Origin: Lysobacter sp. S4-A87
Lineage (GTDB): Bacteria; Pseudomonadota; Gammaproteobacteria; Xanthomonadales; Xanthomonadaceae
NCBI RefSeq assembly: GCF_022637455.1
Contig: NZ_CP093341.1
Location: forward strand, 1,302,001-1,366,000
Direction of reading: 5' to 3'
DNA: 64,000 bases
Below are positions 1 to 10,000 of the stretch, piece after piece. Every line of letters starts with the position of its first letter. Position 1 is the first letter of the stretch. The translations under genes were made by a program, and so were the position numbers. Under the pieces are notes generated by a model. The model was given only the letters and a program-made list of their open reading frames with translations. It searched no databases and was not told where the DNA came from.

Positions 1-9
1 GGCGCCCCA

Positions 10-804
10 CTACATCCGCGCCAATACCAGGTGCGAATGCATCGGCACCACCACGCACCCGTCGCACATCTGCTCCCTGATCGCCCCGGCCAGCCGCGAT
101 TGCGCGGCCTCGGTCAGCTCCGCACGCGCCCTGGCATCCAGGTGCTGGGTCGCAGGAACCGCAGCCGCAATCACATCCACTTCCATCGCGACGAAGCTGT
201 CCGGATCGGGAAACACCGCCGGCATCGCCAGCGCCTGGATCGAGATGTCGCGAAAGCCCGCCGCCACCAGCAATGCTTCCAGCTCCGCGGCATCGCCCAG
301 TTCGAACGGCGCAGCCAGCGCCGGGATACCGATCAGCTCCACCAGCACGTCGTTGAAACGCGACCAGAACGGATGGTGATCGAGCCCGCGCCACACTCCC
401 ATCGCCAGGCGACCGTCCTCGCGCAGCACCCGTCGGGCCTCGCCCAGCGCCGCGGCGCGATCGTCCACGAACTGCAGGCCTTGCTGGCACAGCGCCAGAT
501 CGAACTCGCCCTCGTGGAACGGCAGCACTTCCAGCCGGCCCTGCTTCCATTCGATGTCGAGTCCTTCCAGCGCGCCTTGCACCTGCGCCACACCCAGCAT
601 GTCCGGGTTGAGGTCCACGCCGACCATGCGCCCGTCCGGGGCGACCAGCGGTGCGGCCAGGCGCGCGACGATGCCGGTGCCACAGGCCAGGTCGAGCGCG
701 TGTTCGCCGGGCACCGGGCGCGCCAGTTCGAGCAGCGGACCGACCCAGGGCCGGAACAGCACCGGGACCATCTCGCGTTCATAGGTGACGGCGGGATTGC
801 TCAT
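10..804 (-). CDS. Class I SAM-dependent methyltransferase
   Basis: Predicted 264-residue cytoplasmic methyltransferase using S-adenosylmethionine; the acceptor cannot be told from sequence. The Rossmann motif I LDLACGTG lies at residues 37-44 and the acidic motif II (GVDLNPDML) near 62-70, in the usual spacing for the UbiE/ArsM-like methyltransferase-11 group. A longer frame reaches 834, but the start at 804 is preferred because AAGGAA sits 4 bases upstream of ATG there and the protein then begins at the expected distance from motif I. It is divergent from upp, with about 125 bases between, so each gene probably has its own promoter. The fold is certain, the substrate unknown. Confidence 0.8.
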   Translation of the reverse strand: MSNPAVTYEREMVPVLFRPWVGPLLELARPVPGEHALDLACGTGIVARLAAPLVAPDGRMVGVDLNPDMLGVAQVQGALEGLDIEWKQGRLEVLPFHEGEFDLALCQQGLQFVDDRAAALGEARRVLREDGRLAMGVWRGLDHHPFWSRFNDVLVELIGIPALAAPFELGDAAELEALLVAAGFRDISIQALAMPAVFPDPDSFVAMEVDVIAAAVPATQHLDARARAELTEAAQSRLAGAIREQMCDGCVVVPMHSHLVLARM

Positions 805-929
805 GGGGTTCCTTCGGCGGTCCGTGCCGGACACCGCGATCTTCGTCCGTGCATGCGAACGGGAACGTGTAGGCCGCTGGGCACCGGCCGGGACATGCCT
901 GGCGACCCGGGCTGCGCTAGGCTTGCGCG

Positions 930-1565
930 ATGAAGACCATCGAAGTCCGCCACCCGCTGGTGCAGCACAAGCTCGGCCTGATGCGCGTGGCCGGGATCAG
1001 CACCAAGGAATTCCGCGAGCTCGCCTCCGAAGTCGCGACCCTGCTCACCTATGAGGCCACCGCCGACCTGGAGACCGAGGAAGTCACGGTCGAAGGTTGG
1101 GCCGGGCCGGTGAAGACGCGCCGCATCAAGGGCGCCAAAGTCACGCTGGTGCCGATCCTGCGCGCCGGCCTGGGCATGCTGCCCGGCGTGCTGGAACTGA
1201 TTCCCGCGGCCAAGGTTGGCGTGGTCGGGCTGCAGCGCGACGAGAGGACGCTCGAACCGGTTGGCTACTACGAGAAGCTCACCGGTCGCATGGACGAGCG
1301 CACCGCGATCATCCTCGACCCGATGCTGGCCACGGGCGGCACGCTGGTCGCCACCGTCGACATGCTCAAGGCTGCCGGGTGCAAGCGCATCAAGGGGCTG
1401 TTCCTGGTGGCCGCGCCGGAGGGATTGCGCGTGCTCGAAAGCCGGCACCCGGACGTGGAGGTCTTTACCGCCTCGATCGACGAGCGCCTCAACGACGTGG
1501 GTTATATCCTGCCGGGCCTCGGCGACGCCGGGGACAAGATTTTCGGTACGCGGCACAACGGTTGA
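930..1565 (+). CDS. upp: Uracil phosphoribosyltransferase
   Basis: Converts uracil and PRPP to UMP in pyrimidine salvage, in the cytoplasm. The 211-residue length is normal for the family. The PRPP-binding loop LDPMLATGG is at residues 129-137, and the C-terminal uracil-binding segment [12 protein letters not shown] near 190-202 is intact. The N-terminal [12 protein letters not shown] is typical of bacterial Upp. The gene stands alone, with no uraA permease beside it in this window. Product identification is secure. Confidence 0.97.
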   Translation: MKTIEVRHPLVQHKLGLMRVAGISTKEFRELASEVATLLTYEATADLETEEVTVEGWAGPVKTRRIKGAKVTLVPILRAGLGMLPGVLELIPAAKVGVVGLQRDERTLEPVGYYEKLTGRMDERTAIILDPMLATGGTLVATVDMLKAAGCKRIKGLFLVAAPEGLRVLESRHPDVEVFTASIDERLNDVGYILPGLGDAGDKIFGTRHNG

Positions 1566-1673
1566 GGTCGGCCGTGTGGTCCAGCGCCATCCCGGGTGCC
1601 GCTTGCGCACAAGCGCCGCGCCCACCGGGTAGCCCGGGTAAGCGAAGCGCACCCGGGGTCGCCCCGCACACCG

Positions 1674-2405
1674 TCAACCGCGCCGGCGCCGCATCCGCCG
1701 CCACACAAGCGCTGCGCCCAGCAACATCGCCGTCGCACCCAGCAGCCACGGCAGCAATCGCTCATCCGTGCCCGGCGGCAATTCCACGACCGTCGAAGCG
1801 CGCTCGGCACTCAATGCCTGCGCCGCCGCTTCCGGCGACAACACCCAGCGGTCCCCGCGCAGTTCCACCTTGCCTTCCAGCGGCGGCAGGCTCAGTTCGC
1901 GCCAGATGATGCGGATGTCTCCGATCTGCGGGTCGAGCGGATTCTCGGCACTGCCCAGGCCGTCGCCTTCGGGCTGGAACGACGCCGCCAGGTTCGCCGG
2001 CAAGCGCGAGAAGTTGGGCCGGAACACGCGCCACTGACCCAGCGTCTGCAGCACCGCCAGGTCGATTGGTTTGCCTTCCAGCGTCGCGTCTTCGGACCAC
2101 CAGCGGCGATTGTCCAGCGGCAGCTTCTTCGGATTGGCGTGCCCGGCCGCGAAGTGCGACGAATCGATGGCCGCCGAGTTCCACACCCGCGCATAGCCGT
2201 CACGGTTGGCGCGCCACTGGTACATCTCGACCTTCCGGTCGAGGCCGAAGCTGCGCGTGCCGACACCGAAATCGCGGTCCTGCAGCGGCTTGCCCGGTTT
2301 CGGCGGATCCAGCGAATCGTCGACCACCGCCGGTTGTGCCCATGCCGCGCCCATGGCGAGCGCGCAGGCCAGCGACAGCCAGGCTGTCGCGCCGCGCGGT
2401 GTCAT
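1674..2405 (-). CDS. TMEM43-family membrane protein
   Basis: A 243-residue protein with an N-terminal hydrophobic segment or signal (about residues 8-24), a soluble middle region and one C-terminal membrane helix (about 217-236) followed by an Arg-rich cytoplasmic tail. The middle contains [12 protein letters not shown], which resembles the conserved region of TMEM43/DUF1625 proteins; these are membrane proteins of uncertain function. It is shorter than typical TMEM43 proteins, so the family call is tentative. The start at 2405 overlaps the stop of the upstream metallo-hydrolase gene in an ATGA motif, indicating translational coupling. This ATG is chosen over the longer reading frame, which would lie antisense-free but inside the hydrolase gene. 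Confidence 0.65.
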   Translation of the reverse strand: MTPRGATAWLSLACALAMGAAWAQPAVVDDSLDPPKPGKPLQDRDFGVGTRSFGLDRKVEMYQWRANRDGYARVWNSAAIDSSHFAAGHANPKKLPLDNRRWWSEDATLEGKPIDLAVLQTLGQWRVFRPNFSRLPANLAASFQPEGDGLGSAENPLDPQIGDIRIIWRELSLPPLEGKVELRGDRWVLSPEAAAQALSAERASTVVELPPGTDERLLPWLLGATAMLLGAALVWRRMRRRRG

Positions 2406-3292
2406 GCGACGAGCGCCCTCGCCTGCAGTTCGGCCACCTCGTGGGTCGTGCCGAACTTGCCCTTCTCGTCCTGGGTGACCTGCGCCAGCGCGCACTGCGG
2501 ATCGTGGGTGAAGAACAGATGCACGTTGCGACGCAGCTTGTCGGCGAGGAAGGCTTTCTTCTCGTCGATCAGCAACTCGGCGTTGCGGTCGTAACCCATC
2601 GTGATCGGCACGTGCACCCACGGCCGTCCCGGAATCAGGTCGGCGCAGAACACCACGCCGCCGTGCGCCTCGCCATCCACCTGGTCCGGGCCGACGATCT
2701 CGGCCAGCATCAGTCCCGGCGTATGGCCATCGCTGTAGTGGAAACGCACCGCTTGTCCAAGCGTGCGCGAGTACTGGCCATCGACCAGTTCCAGGCGACC
2801 GGTGGCTTCGAGCAGGCCCGGCAGTTCCGGAATGAAGCTGGCGCGATCGCGCGGATGCGGATGCAGCGCGCGCTCGTAATGCTCGCGACCGACGACATAG
2901 GTGGCGTTGGGGAACAGCAGCTTCGGCGCTTCGCCTTCCTTCCATGGCGCGAGCAGTCCGCCGGCATGGTCGAAATGCAGGTGCGACAGCACCACCACGT
3001 CGACGTCATCCGGGGCGAAGCCGGCGGCGGCCAACGACTGCACCAGCACATGCTGGTCCTCGACAACGCCATAGCGTTCGCGAAGCTTGGGTTCGAAGAA
3101 CGCACCGATGCCGGTCTCGAACAGCACCGTCTTGCCGGCAAGCGGGCTGGCGAGCAGGGCGCGGCAGGCCAGCTCGATGCGATTGTGTTCGTCAGGCGGA
3201 GACCATTTGGCCCACATCGCACGCGGCGCGTTGCCGAACATCGCGCCGCCGTCGAGCTTCTGGCTGTTGCCGAGGATTGACCAGAGTTTCAT
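2402..3292 (-). CDS. MBL-fold metallo-hydrolase
   Basis: A 296-residue zinc-dependent hydrolase of the metallo-beta-lactamase fold. The signature HLHFDH (residues 104-109) supplies metal ligands; later His and Asp residues around YSDGHTPG and VFCADL fit the remaining ligand positions. The overall plan is like lactonase-type and other small-molecule MBL hydrolases, but no substrate can be assigned. No signal peptide is visible, so it is probably cytoplasmic. It is the first gene of a coupled pair with the TMEM43-like protein, with a 4-base overlap. Their functional link is inference only. Confidence 0.85.
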   Translation of the reverse strand: MKLWSILGNSQKLDGGAMFGNAPRAMWAKWSPPDEHNRIELACRALLASPLAGKTVLFETGIGAFFEPKLRERYGVVEDQHVLVQSLAAAGFAPDDVDVVVLSHLHFDHAGGLLAPWKEGEAPKLLFPNATYVVGREHYERALHPHPRDRASFIPELPGLLEATGRLELVDGQYSRTLGQAVRFHYSDGHTPGLMLAEIVGPDQVDGEAHGGVVFCADLIPGRPWVHVPITMGYDRNAELLIDEKKAFLADKLRRNVHLFFTHDPQCALAQVTQDEKGKFGTTHEVAELQARALVA

Positions 3293-3414
3293 GGACCTAG
3301 GGTAACTCCCCGCGCGTTAGGTTCGCGATATCGGAATCTGGCGATGTGCGGCGCTACGCCGGGACCAACGGCGAGCGGCTGCGGACGGGGCCACAGCCGC
3401 GAGAATGGCCGGGC

Positions 3415-5139
3415 TCAGCGAGCCTCTACGGCACCCTTGCCCACTGGGTTACGCGGATCGGTACCCGCCTCCAGCACATTGCTGCGCTTGTCCCAGGACA
3501 CCGTCTGCAGGTTGCCCCAGGTGTTCTCGCCGGCATTGACCTTGTGCCCCATTGCCTCCAGCGCCGACACGGTCTGCGCATCCAGCGTGCCCTTCTCGGC
3601 GGAGATCACATCCGGCATCCACTGGTGGTGGATACGCGGCAGCGCGGCGACCTGCTGCGCGCCCAGACCGGCGTCGTAGCCGAGGATGCCCAGCAGCACT
3701 TCGGTGATGATGCGGCTGCCACCGGGCGCGCCGATCACTGCCAGCTTGTCCTTGGACTCGATGAAGCTCGGCGTCATCGAGCTGAGCATGCGCTTGCCCG
3801 CTGCCGGTGCATTGGCGGCGAAGCCCATCACGCCGAACGCATTCGGCGTGCCCGGACGCAGGGCGAAGTCGTCCATCTCGTTGTTGAGCAGCACGCCGGT
3901 GCCCGGCGCGACCATGCCCGAGCCGTACAGCAGGTTCACCGTCTGCGTCGTCGAGACACGGTTGCCGTCGGCGTCGATGATCGAGAAGTGCGTGGTTTCG
4001 TCGTCCTCCAGCGGCGCCGGCTGGCCCGGCAGCAGGTCGCTGGGCGTGGCCTTCTCCGGATGGATCGTCGCGCGCAGGCCGGCGGCATAGTCGGCGCTGG
4101 TCAAACGTGCCAGCGGCATGGTCACGAAGTCCGGATCGCCCAGGTAGATCGTGCGGTCACGGAAGGCACGGCGCATCGATTCGGTGATCAGGTGCGTTCT
4201 GTGCGCCTGGTCGAGCCTGGACAAATCCCATCCAGACAGCATCTGCAGCATTTCGGCCAGCGCCACGCCGCCCGACGACGGCGGCGGCGCGGTCGTGACA
4301 GCCCAACCGCGGTACTGGAAGCGCAGCGGCTCGCGTTCCTTGACGCGATAGGCGGCCAGTTCGTCTGCGCGCCACTGCCCGCCTTCTTCCTTCACCGCAG
4401 CCAGCAGCTTGCCGGCGACGTCGCCGCGATAGAAGCCATCGAAACCCTTGTCGGCCAGCAGCTCCAGCGTGCGCGCCAGATCGGGCTGCTTGAGGATCTC
4501 GCCAACCTGGGGCGCGCTGCCATCGGCGAGGAACACTTCGCGCGTACCGCGGTAGCGCTCCATCACCTCGCGGCGGCTGCCATAGCCGCGCTCCAGGCGC
4601 GGATACACCTGGAAGCCTTCGCGCGCGATGCGGATGGCCGGCGCCAGCGAGGTCTTCAGCGGCAACCGGCCGTACTTGCCCGAGACATGCACCAGCGCCG
4701 CCGGCAAACCGGGAATGCCGGCCGACCACGGACCATTGGTGGCGCGATCACGATTGAGTTCGCCCTTCTCGTCGAGATAGGCGGCAGGCGTCGCCGCGGC
4801 AACCGCGGTCTCGCGCGCATCGACGAAGACATCCTTGCCGCTCTTCGCGTCGTGCAGGAGGAAGAAGCCGCCACCGCCGATGCCCGAGCTGATCGGCTCG
4901 ACCACGGCCAGCGTGGCCGATACCGCAACGGCTGCGTCGAAGGCATTGCCGCCCTTGCGGATCATTTCCAGGCCGGCGTCGGTGGCCAGCGCGTGGGCGC
5001 TGGCGATGGCCACGCCAGGCGGATGGCCAGCGGGCCCGGCGGCTTTCTTGGCTGCGTGAAGCGGCAGCGTTGCGGTGAACAGGAGACCGGCGGACAACAC
5101 ACTGGCACTCACCAGCACACGCAACGCTTGACGCATCAT
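3415..5139 (-). CDS. ggt: Gamma-glutamyltransferase
   Basis: Periplasmic N-terminal-nucleophile hydrolase that cleaves the gamma-glutamyl bond of glutathione and related peptides. The 574-residue precursor has a signal peptide (hydrophobic residues 7-27, ending around LPLHAA). The autoprocessing site is TTHFSI; its first Thr, at residue 382, is the expected N-terminus and nucleophile of the small subunit. The downstream pocket segment LLYGSGMVAPGTGVLLNNEM is also present. The start at 5139 is chosen because GGAG lies 5 bases upstream and the ATG overlaps the ferredoxin stop (ATGA). A second ATG follows immediately at 5136. Translational coupling to a cytoplasmic ferredoxin is unusual for this enzyme. 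Confidence 0.94.
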   Translation of the reverse strand: MMRQALRVLVSASVLSAGLLFTATLPLHAAKKAAGPAGHPPGVAIASAHALATDAGLEMIRKGGNAFDAAVAVSATLAVVEPISSGIGGGGFFLLHDAKSGKDVFVDARETAVAAATPAAYLDEKGELNRDRATNGPWSAGIPGLPAALVHVSGKYGRLPLKTSLAPAIRIAREGFQVYPRLERGYGSRREVMERYRGTREVFLADGSAPQVGEILKQPDLARTLELLADKGFDGFYRGDVAGKLLAAVKEEGGQWRADELAAYRVKEREPLRFQYRGWAVTTAPPPSSGGVALAEMLQMLSGWDLSRLDQAHRTHLITESMRRAFRDRTIYLGDPDFVTMPLARLTSADYAAGLRATIHPEKATPSDLLPGQPAPLEDDETTHFSIIDADGNRVSTTQTVNLLYGSGMVAPGTGVLLNNEMDDFALRPGTPNAFGVMGFAANAPAAGKRMLSSMTPSFIESKDKLAVIGAPGGSRIITEVLLGILGYDAGLGAQQVAALPRIHHQWMPDVISAEKGTLDAQTVSALEAMGHKVNAGENTWGNLQTVSWDKRSNVLEAGTDPRNPVGKGAVEAR

Positions 5140-5390
5140 TTCAGCTCCTGCTGCAGGCGCGCGAGCTTGGCCAGCAGCTGTTCGTTTGATTCGGGAAATT
5201 CCGCGTCGGGATCGATGCACTCGACGGGACAGACGACCACGCATTGGGGTTCGTCGAAATGTCCGACGCATTCGGTGCAGCGCGCCGGATCGATCACATA
5301 GATGCTCTCGCCCTGCGAAATGGCCTGGTTGGGACAGGCCGGTTCACAGACATCGCAATTGATGCAGAGCTCGTTGATCTTGAGGGACAT
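5136..5390 (-). CDS. yfhL: YfhL-type 2[4Fe-4S] ferredoxin
   Basis: An 84-residue low-potential electron carrier in the cytoplasm. It carries two [4Fe-4S] motifs: CINCDVCEPACP near residues 8-19, and a second set of cysteines with an insertion (CTECVGHFDEPQCVVVCP) near 37-54. This arrangement is typical of the YfhL/FdxA-like class. The start at 5390 gives the family-typical MSLKINELC N-terminus; the longer in-frame extension upstream is Pro/Arg-rich and runs into a repeat element. The Shine-Dalgarno is weak (GAG about 9 bases upstream). The gene ends in a 4-base overlap with ggt. In many gammaproteobacteria this ferredoxin is encoded near coaD, as here. Confidence 0.93.
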   Translation of the reverse strand: MSLKINELCINCDVCEPACPNQAISQGESIYVIDPARCTECVGHFDEPQCVVVCPVECIDPDAEFPESNEQLLAKLARLQQELK

Positions 5391-5441
5391 GGGGGACTCA
5401 GGGCGACGGCAGGGGGGACTGGTCCGGCCCAGATGATGATT

Positions 5442-5542
5442 CGTCATTCCCGCGAAGGCGGGAATCCAAGGACGTTTGTTCCTGATATGCGTGCGGCAAC
5501 GTCAATTGCAACGTCCCTGGATCCCCGCCTTCGGGGATGACG
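5442..5542. repeat. REP/MITE-like inverted repeat
   Basis: Two arms of 32-34 bases (5442-5475 and 5511-5542) are near-perfect reverse complements, starting CGTCATTCCCGCGAAGGCGG and ending in the matching GGGGATGACG. They are separated by about 35 bases. The arms contain their own small palindrome (CCCGC-GAAG-GCGGG). This is the layout of a dispersed intergenic REP pair or small MITE and does not encode protein. It lies between the ferredoxin and a lipoprotein gene. Whether it is repeated elsewhere in the genome cannot be seen from this window. Confidence 0.75.
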
Positions 5543-5585
5543 TTCCGGCAAAGGCGTGGCCGCAATGCGGCCACGCGCCGGAACG

Positions 5586-6077
5586 TCACTTGGCTTCGAT
5601 GAACTCGTACTTCGCGCCCGACGGCTCGACCGCGCCCTTGACGCGCTCGCTGTCGGCGCTGGCGCCGATGAACATCACGCGGACGCCCTTCATCGCGCCC
5701 GGCTGGGCCTGGACGAACGAAGCCATCGCAAGGTCGGCCGACTTGGCCGAGTTCTGCGAACCGAAGGCCAGCAGCGTGCCCTCGACGCCACCGCGGGCGA
5801 CGTCACCCTGCGCCTTCTCGAGCTGGCGGGCGTACTCGCCTTCGAAATCGGCGCCGGCCGGGTCAGGCAGCGTGTACAGGTACACGTTGGTGGCGCTGTC
5901 GATGTTGCGCTTGACCACTTCGGTCAGGTAGGTGTCCCACGCGGCGCTGTCGTTGGTGGTCGGCGCGGCCAGCGGCGCCTCGGCGACGGCAGCGGTCTTG
6001 TCTTCGCCCTTGTTGCAGGCAACCAGCAGCGGCATCGACAGGCAGGCGAGCAGCAGCAGGCGGGTGGTGGTCTTCAT
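5586..6077 (-). CDS. Predicted lipoprotein of unknown function
   Basis: A 163-residue protein with a lipoprotein signal peptide: basic start, hydrophobic residues 6-20 and lipobox LLVAC with Cys21 as the acylation site. The mature part is acidic and Ala-rich, with no domain I recognise. The body mentions no catalytic motif; a helical first half and a short mixed C-terminal domain (VRVMFIGASADSERVKGAV) are apparent. It is probably anchored in the outer membrane or at the periplasmic face. It stands between the REP-like repeat and coaD, apparently transcribed alone. Function unknown. Confidence 0.75.
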   Translation of the reverse strand: MKTTTRLLLLACLSMPLLVACNKGEDKTAAVAEAPLAAPTTNDSAAWDTYLTEVVKRNIDSATNVYLYTLPDPAGADFEGEYARQLEKAQGDVARGGVEGTLLAFGSQNSAKSADLAMASFVQAQPGAMKGVRVMFIGASADSERVKGAVEPSGAKYEFIEAK

Positions 6078-6171
6078 ACGGGGTCCCCTTTGGTGGTTTC
6101 AGGTTTGAATGGTGGAACTGGTGGAGGATCTGTTTTGAGTGTGGTGCGTGTCGCAGCGCGGCTGCTGATGA

Positions 6172-6759
<588 letters not shown>

Positions 6760-7374
6760 TTACGCCTGCGACGAGGACCGCCGGTAGAGGGCATAACGCA
6801 CCTCCCGGGTCCGGCCTTCGCGGAGCAGGCGCCAGTCCGGCGGCAGTTGCGGCGCTGCGTCATGCGGCGCCTCCACGTACAGCCAGGCGTCGGGTTTGAG
6901 CTTGGCAGCGACCAGCGGCAGCACCGCGTCCCACAGGCCGGCGGCAAACGGCGGATCGATGAAAGCGAGGTCGAAACCGGCCTCGGGCTGGCCCGCCAGC
7001 CAGGTCAGCGCGTCGGCCTGGACCACCGTCGCCGCCTCCCCGCCGGGCAGGCGCGCGGCCAGCGTACGCAGGGCGTCGGCCAGCCCCGGATCGCGCTCGA
7101 CCAGGACAGCACCGGCGGCGCCGCGCGACAGTGCCTCCAGCCCCAGCGCGCCACTGCCGGCGAACACGTCGAGCACCCGGGTGCCGGGCAGCATCGGCAT
7201 CAACCAGTTGAACAGGGTCTCGCGGACCCGGTCCGAGGTCGGCCGCAGGCCGGCCACGGCCGGCACGCTCAGGCGCGTGCCGCGCCAGCGTCCGCCGATC
7301 AGGCGCACCTTGCCCGCGGCCGCATTGGCCGGCGTGGATACAGCAGTGGGATGGCGCCGGGTCGGTTTGTTCAT
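6760..7374 (-). CDS. rsmD: 16S rRNA (guanine(966)-N2)-methyltransferase
   Basis: Methylates G966 of 16S rRNA during 30S assembly. The 204-residue protein has the SAM-binding motif LDVFAGSGALG (residues 68-78) and the N2-methyltransferase catalytic motif DPPF (140-143). The N-terminal segment RLIGGRWRGTRL matches the family's RNA-contacting start. It shares a strand and direction with coaD. It is divergent from ftsY, with 65 bases between the two starts, so that stretch should hold both promoters. Confidence 0.95.
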   Translation of the reverse strand: MNKPTRRHPTAVSTPANAAAGKVRLIGGRWRGTRLSVPAVAGLRPTSDRVRETLFNWLMPMLPGTRVLDVFAGSGALGLEALSRGAAGAVLVERDPGLADALRTLAARLPGGEAATVVQADALTWLAGQPEAGFDLAFIDPPFAAGLWDAVLPLVAAKLKPDAWLYVEAPHDAAPQLPPDWRLLREGRTREVRYALYRRSSSQA

Positions 7375-7439
7375 CGGGGTCGGGAGGGGGCCGGTGCTAG
7401 CATGTGTGCATTCTCGCGCATTCGCCGACGTTGCCCTCG

Positions 7440-8702
7440 ATGCTCAGTTTTTTCCGCCGCAAGAAACCCCAGACTCCAGCCGAAGCGGCCTACAGCACCG
7501 AAGAACTGGCTGCCGCATTCCCGGCGCCGCACGAACACGAGGCGCCGGTCGCCGACGCAACCGAGCCGGCAGCCGTCGAGTCGCCGCTGCCTCCGGTCGC
7601 GCCCGAAGCGCGCGAACCCGAGCCGGTGCCGGCTGAGATCATCGCCGCCGCGCTCGATGTGGAGCCGGTCGTGGTCCCGCTCCCGGCACCGCCCCCGGCA
7701 CCTGCCCCCGCGCCGGTCACCGCGCCCACCCTGCCGCCGGAAGCTGCCCTCGCCACGCATCCGGTCGTCGTCGCCGCCGCACCGGGCAAGTCCGGCTGGC
7801 GCGAGCGCCTGCGCGGCAGCAACTTCGCGCGCAGCTTCAGCGGCCTGTTCTCGCGCAATCCCAAGCTCGACGACGACCTGCTCGACGAGATCGAGACCGC
7901 CCTGATCACCGCCGATGTCGGCGTCGGCGCCACCACGCAGCTGATCGAGTCGCTGCGCAAGCGTATGAAGGGCCGCGAGTTCGCCGATGCCCAGGCGCTG
8001 CTGACCGCACTGCGCGCCGACCTGCTGGCGATGCTGCGTCCGGTCGCCCAGCCGCTGGTCATCGACACCGATGCCAAGCCTTTCGTGCTGCTGACCGTCG
8101 GCGTCAACGGCGTCGGCAAGACCACCACGATCGGCAAGCTGGCCAAGCGCTTCAAGGACGAGAACCGCCCGCTGATGCTCGCCGCCGGCGACACCTTCCG
8201 CGCCGCCGCCGTCGCCCAGTTGCAGGCCTGGGGCGATCGCAACGGCGTGCCGGTCGTCGCCCAGGGCCAGAACGCCGACGCCGCCTCGGTCGCCTTTGAT
8301 GCACTGCAGGCCGCCCAGGCGCGCGGCACGCAAGTGCTGATCGCCGACACGGCCGGCCGCCTGCACACCCAGCAGGGCCTGATGGCCGAACTGGGCAAGA
8401 TCAAGCGGGTGATCCAGAAGCTGGACGCCAATGCGCCGCATGAGGTCTTGATGGTGATCGACGGCACCACCGGACAGAATGCCCTGTCGCAACTGCGCCA
8501 GTTCCACGCCGCGGTCGGCGTGACCGGCCTGGTCGTGACCAAGCTCGACGGCACGGCCAAGGGTGGCGTGGTGTTCGCGCTGGCGCGCGAGTTCGGCATT
8601 CCGATCCGCTACGCCGGCATTGGCGAACGTCCGGAGGACCTGCGGGTGTTCGATGCCGAGGCCTTCGTCGACGCCCTGCTGCCCGAGTCGCTCGGCGCCT
8701 GA
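7440..8702 (+). CDS. ftsY: Signal recognition particle receptor FtsY
   Basis: SRP-receptor GTPase that brings ribosome-SRP complexes to the SecYEG translocon at the inner membrane. It has 420 residues. An N-terminal acidic, Ala/Pro-rich A-domain spans about residues 1-115, the N domain follows, and the G domain has P-loop GVNGVGKT at 221-228, the GDTFRAAA motif, DTAGR and TKLDG. The MLSFFRRKK start gives the membrane-targeting basic N-terminus; the ATG at 7440 is preferred over the one at 7404. It begins a block of co-directional genes through mutY and yggX. Confidence 0.97.
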   Translation: MLSFFRRKKPQTPAEAAYSTEELAAAFPAPHEHEAPVADATEPAAVESPLPPVAPEAREPEPVPAEIIAAALDVEPVVVPLPAPPPAPAPAPVTAPTLPPEAALATHPVVVAAAPGKSGWRERLRGSNFARSFSGLFSRNPKLDDDLLDEIETALITADVGVGATTQLIESLRKRMKGREFADAQALLTALRADLLAMLRPVAQPLVIDTDAKPFVLLTVGVNGVGKTTTIGKLAKRFKDENRPLMLAAGDTFRAAAVAQLQAWGDRNGVPVVAQGQNADAASVAFDALQAAQARGTQVLIADTAGRLHTQQGLMAELGKIKRVIQKLDANAPHEVLMVIDGTTGQNALSQLRQFHAAVGVTGLVVTKLDGTAKGGVVFALAREFGIPIRYAGIGERPEDLRVFDAEAFVDALLPESLGA

Positions 8703-8719
8703 CGCCGTCAAAGCCACGC

Positions 8720-10000
8720 ATGGCCGCGCCGGAACCCGCCATCCCGCGTCGCCCCTTGCGTCGACGCAACGCCCTGCTTATCGCGCTGGTCGTGGCGTTG
8801 CTGTTGCTGGTGCTCGCGCTGCGCTGGGTGGGCCAACCCAGCCGCGTTGCCGGATTGATCCTCAGCGAGGCCGGCAAGTCCCTCGGCCTGGAGATCACCG
8901 CCGCAGGCGCCAGCGAGTACCGCCTGCGCGGCACGCCGATGCTGCTGCTTCGCGATGTCGTCGCACGCCAGCCGGGCGCAGCCACGCCACTGCTGCGTGC
9001 CGAGCGCATCCAGCTTGAACTGCCCTGGGCCACCATCCGCGCGGCCGGCAACGACCTCACCGTGCGGCGCATCGAACTGGACGCGCCGCAACTGGACATC
9101 GCTGCGCTGCAGCGCTGGCAGGCAACCCGGCCGCCATCGAAGCCCCGCATCCCCACCCTGACCGAAGGACTGCGCCTCGTGCGCGGCCGCGTCATCGGCG
9201 ACGGCTGGTCGATCGACGCGCTCGACATCGACCTGCCCGCCTTGTACCCGCAGCGCTCGCTGTCTGCGCAGGTGCGCGGGCGCTTTGTCAGCGACACCCT
9301 CGCCGGACCCTTCGACCTGGAAGCGGCACTGACCCGCCCCGCCGCCAACGCCGGGCTTGGCCTGAGCGGCAGCGTCGGTGTCGAGTCCCCGCCCTGGTCG
9401 CTGCCGATGCGGCTGACGTTGTCCGGCCTGGTGCACGACGGCGTCGATGGCATGGGTGTCGACATCATCCGCCTTGGCGCCGTTGCGCGTTACCGCAACG
9501 GCGAGACCGAGCTGCCGTTCGTATTCGGCCTGGCCGGCCCGTTGCGCATGCACTCGGGCGAAGTTGGCATGTCGCCGCTCGGCTTCGCACTGCGCGGACG
9601 CGACGCCATTCCGAGCCTGCATGCGCATGGCGGATTCTCGTTTGGCGATCTGCTCACCTTGCGCCTGGACGGGCTGATCGCCGACTGGCCAAAGGCCTGG
9701 CCGGCTCTGCCGGAACCGATGGAGTCCTCGGTGTCGGCGCTGCCGTTCAAGTACGAATACCGCGGACGCCCCGACCTGTCCGATACCAGCGCCATGCAAC
9801 TTCAACGCGACGCCACGCGCTTCGATGCCAGCTTCCGCCTGCCGGAAGTGCTGGCGTGGATCGACGCGATCGACCAGGGCACGCCGCTGCCACCGCTGGC
9901 GGGCCATCTGTCGACGCCACGCCTGGAGATTGCCGGCGCGACGCTGGAAGGGGTCGAAGTGGACATCACGCCAGCGCTGGGCGAGGCGATGTCGCCATGA
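8720..10000 (+). CDS. AsmA-like inner-membrane-anchored protein
   Basis: A 426-residue protein with an Arg-rich N-terminus and one membrane helix (about residues 17-38). The long periplasmic part is made of repeated beta-strand segments, such as LEITAAGASEYRLRGTPML and later RIELDAPQLDI. This build resembles AsmA/YhdP-type proteins, which are thought to act in phospholipid transport or outer-membrane assembly. It is shorter than classic AsmA, so the family call is moderate. It follows ftsY by 17 bases and overlaps the mutY start in an ATGA motif, so it is probably cotranscribed and coupled with mutY. Confidence 0.7.
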   Translation: MAAPEPAIPRRPLRRRNALLIALVVALLLLVLALRWVGQPSRVAGLILSEAGKSLGLEITAAGASEYRLRGTPMLLLRDVVARQPGAATPLLRAERIQLELPWATIRAAGNDLTVRRIELDAPQLDIAALQRWQATRPPSKPRIPTLTEGLRLVRGRVIGDGWSIDALDIDLPALYPQRSLSAQVRGRFVSDTLAGPFDLEAALTRPAANAGLGLSGSVGVESPPWSLPMRLTLSGLVHDGVDGMGVDIIRLGAVARYRNGETELPFVFGLAGPLRMHSGEVGMSPLGFALRGRDAIPSLHAHGGFSFGDLLTLRLDGLIADWPKAWPALPEPMESSVSALPFKYEYRGRPDLSDTSAMQLQRDATRFDASFRLPEVLAWIDAIDQGTPLPPLAGHLSTPRLEIAGATLEGVEVDITPALGEAMSP

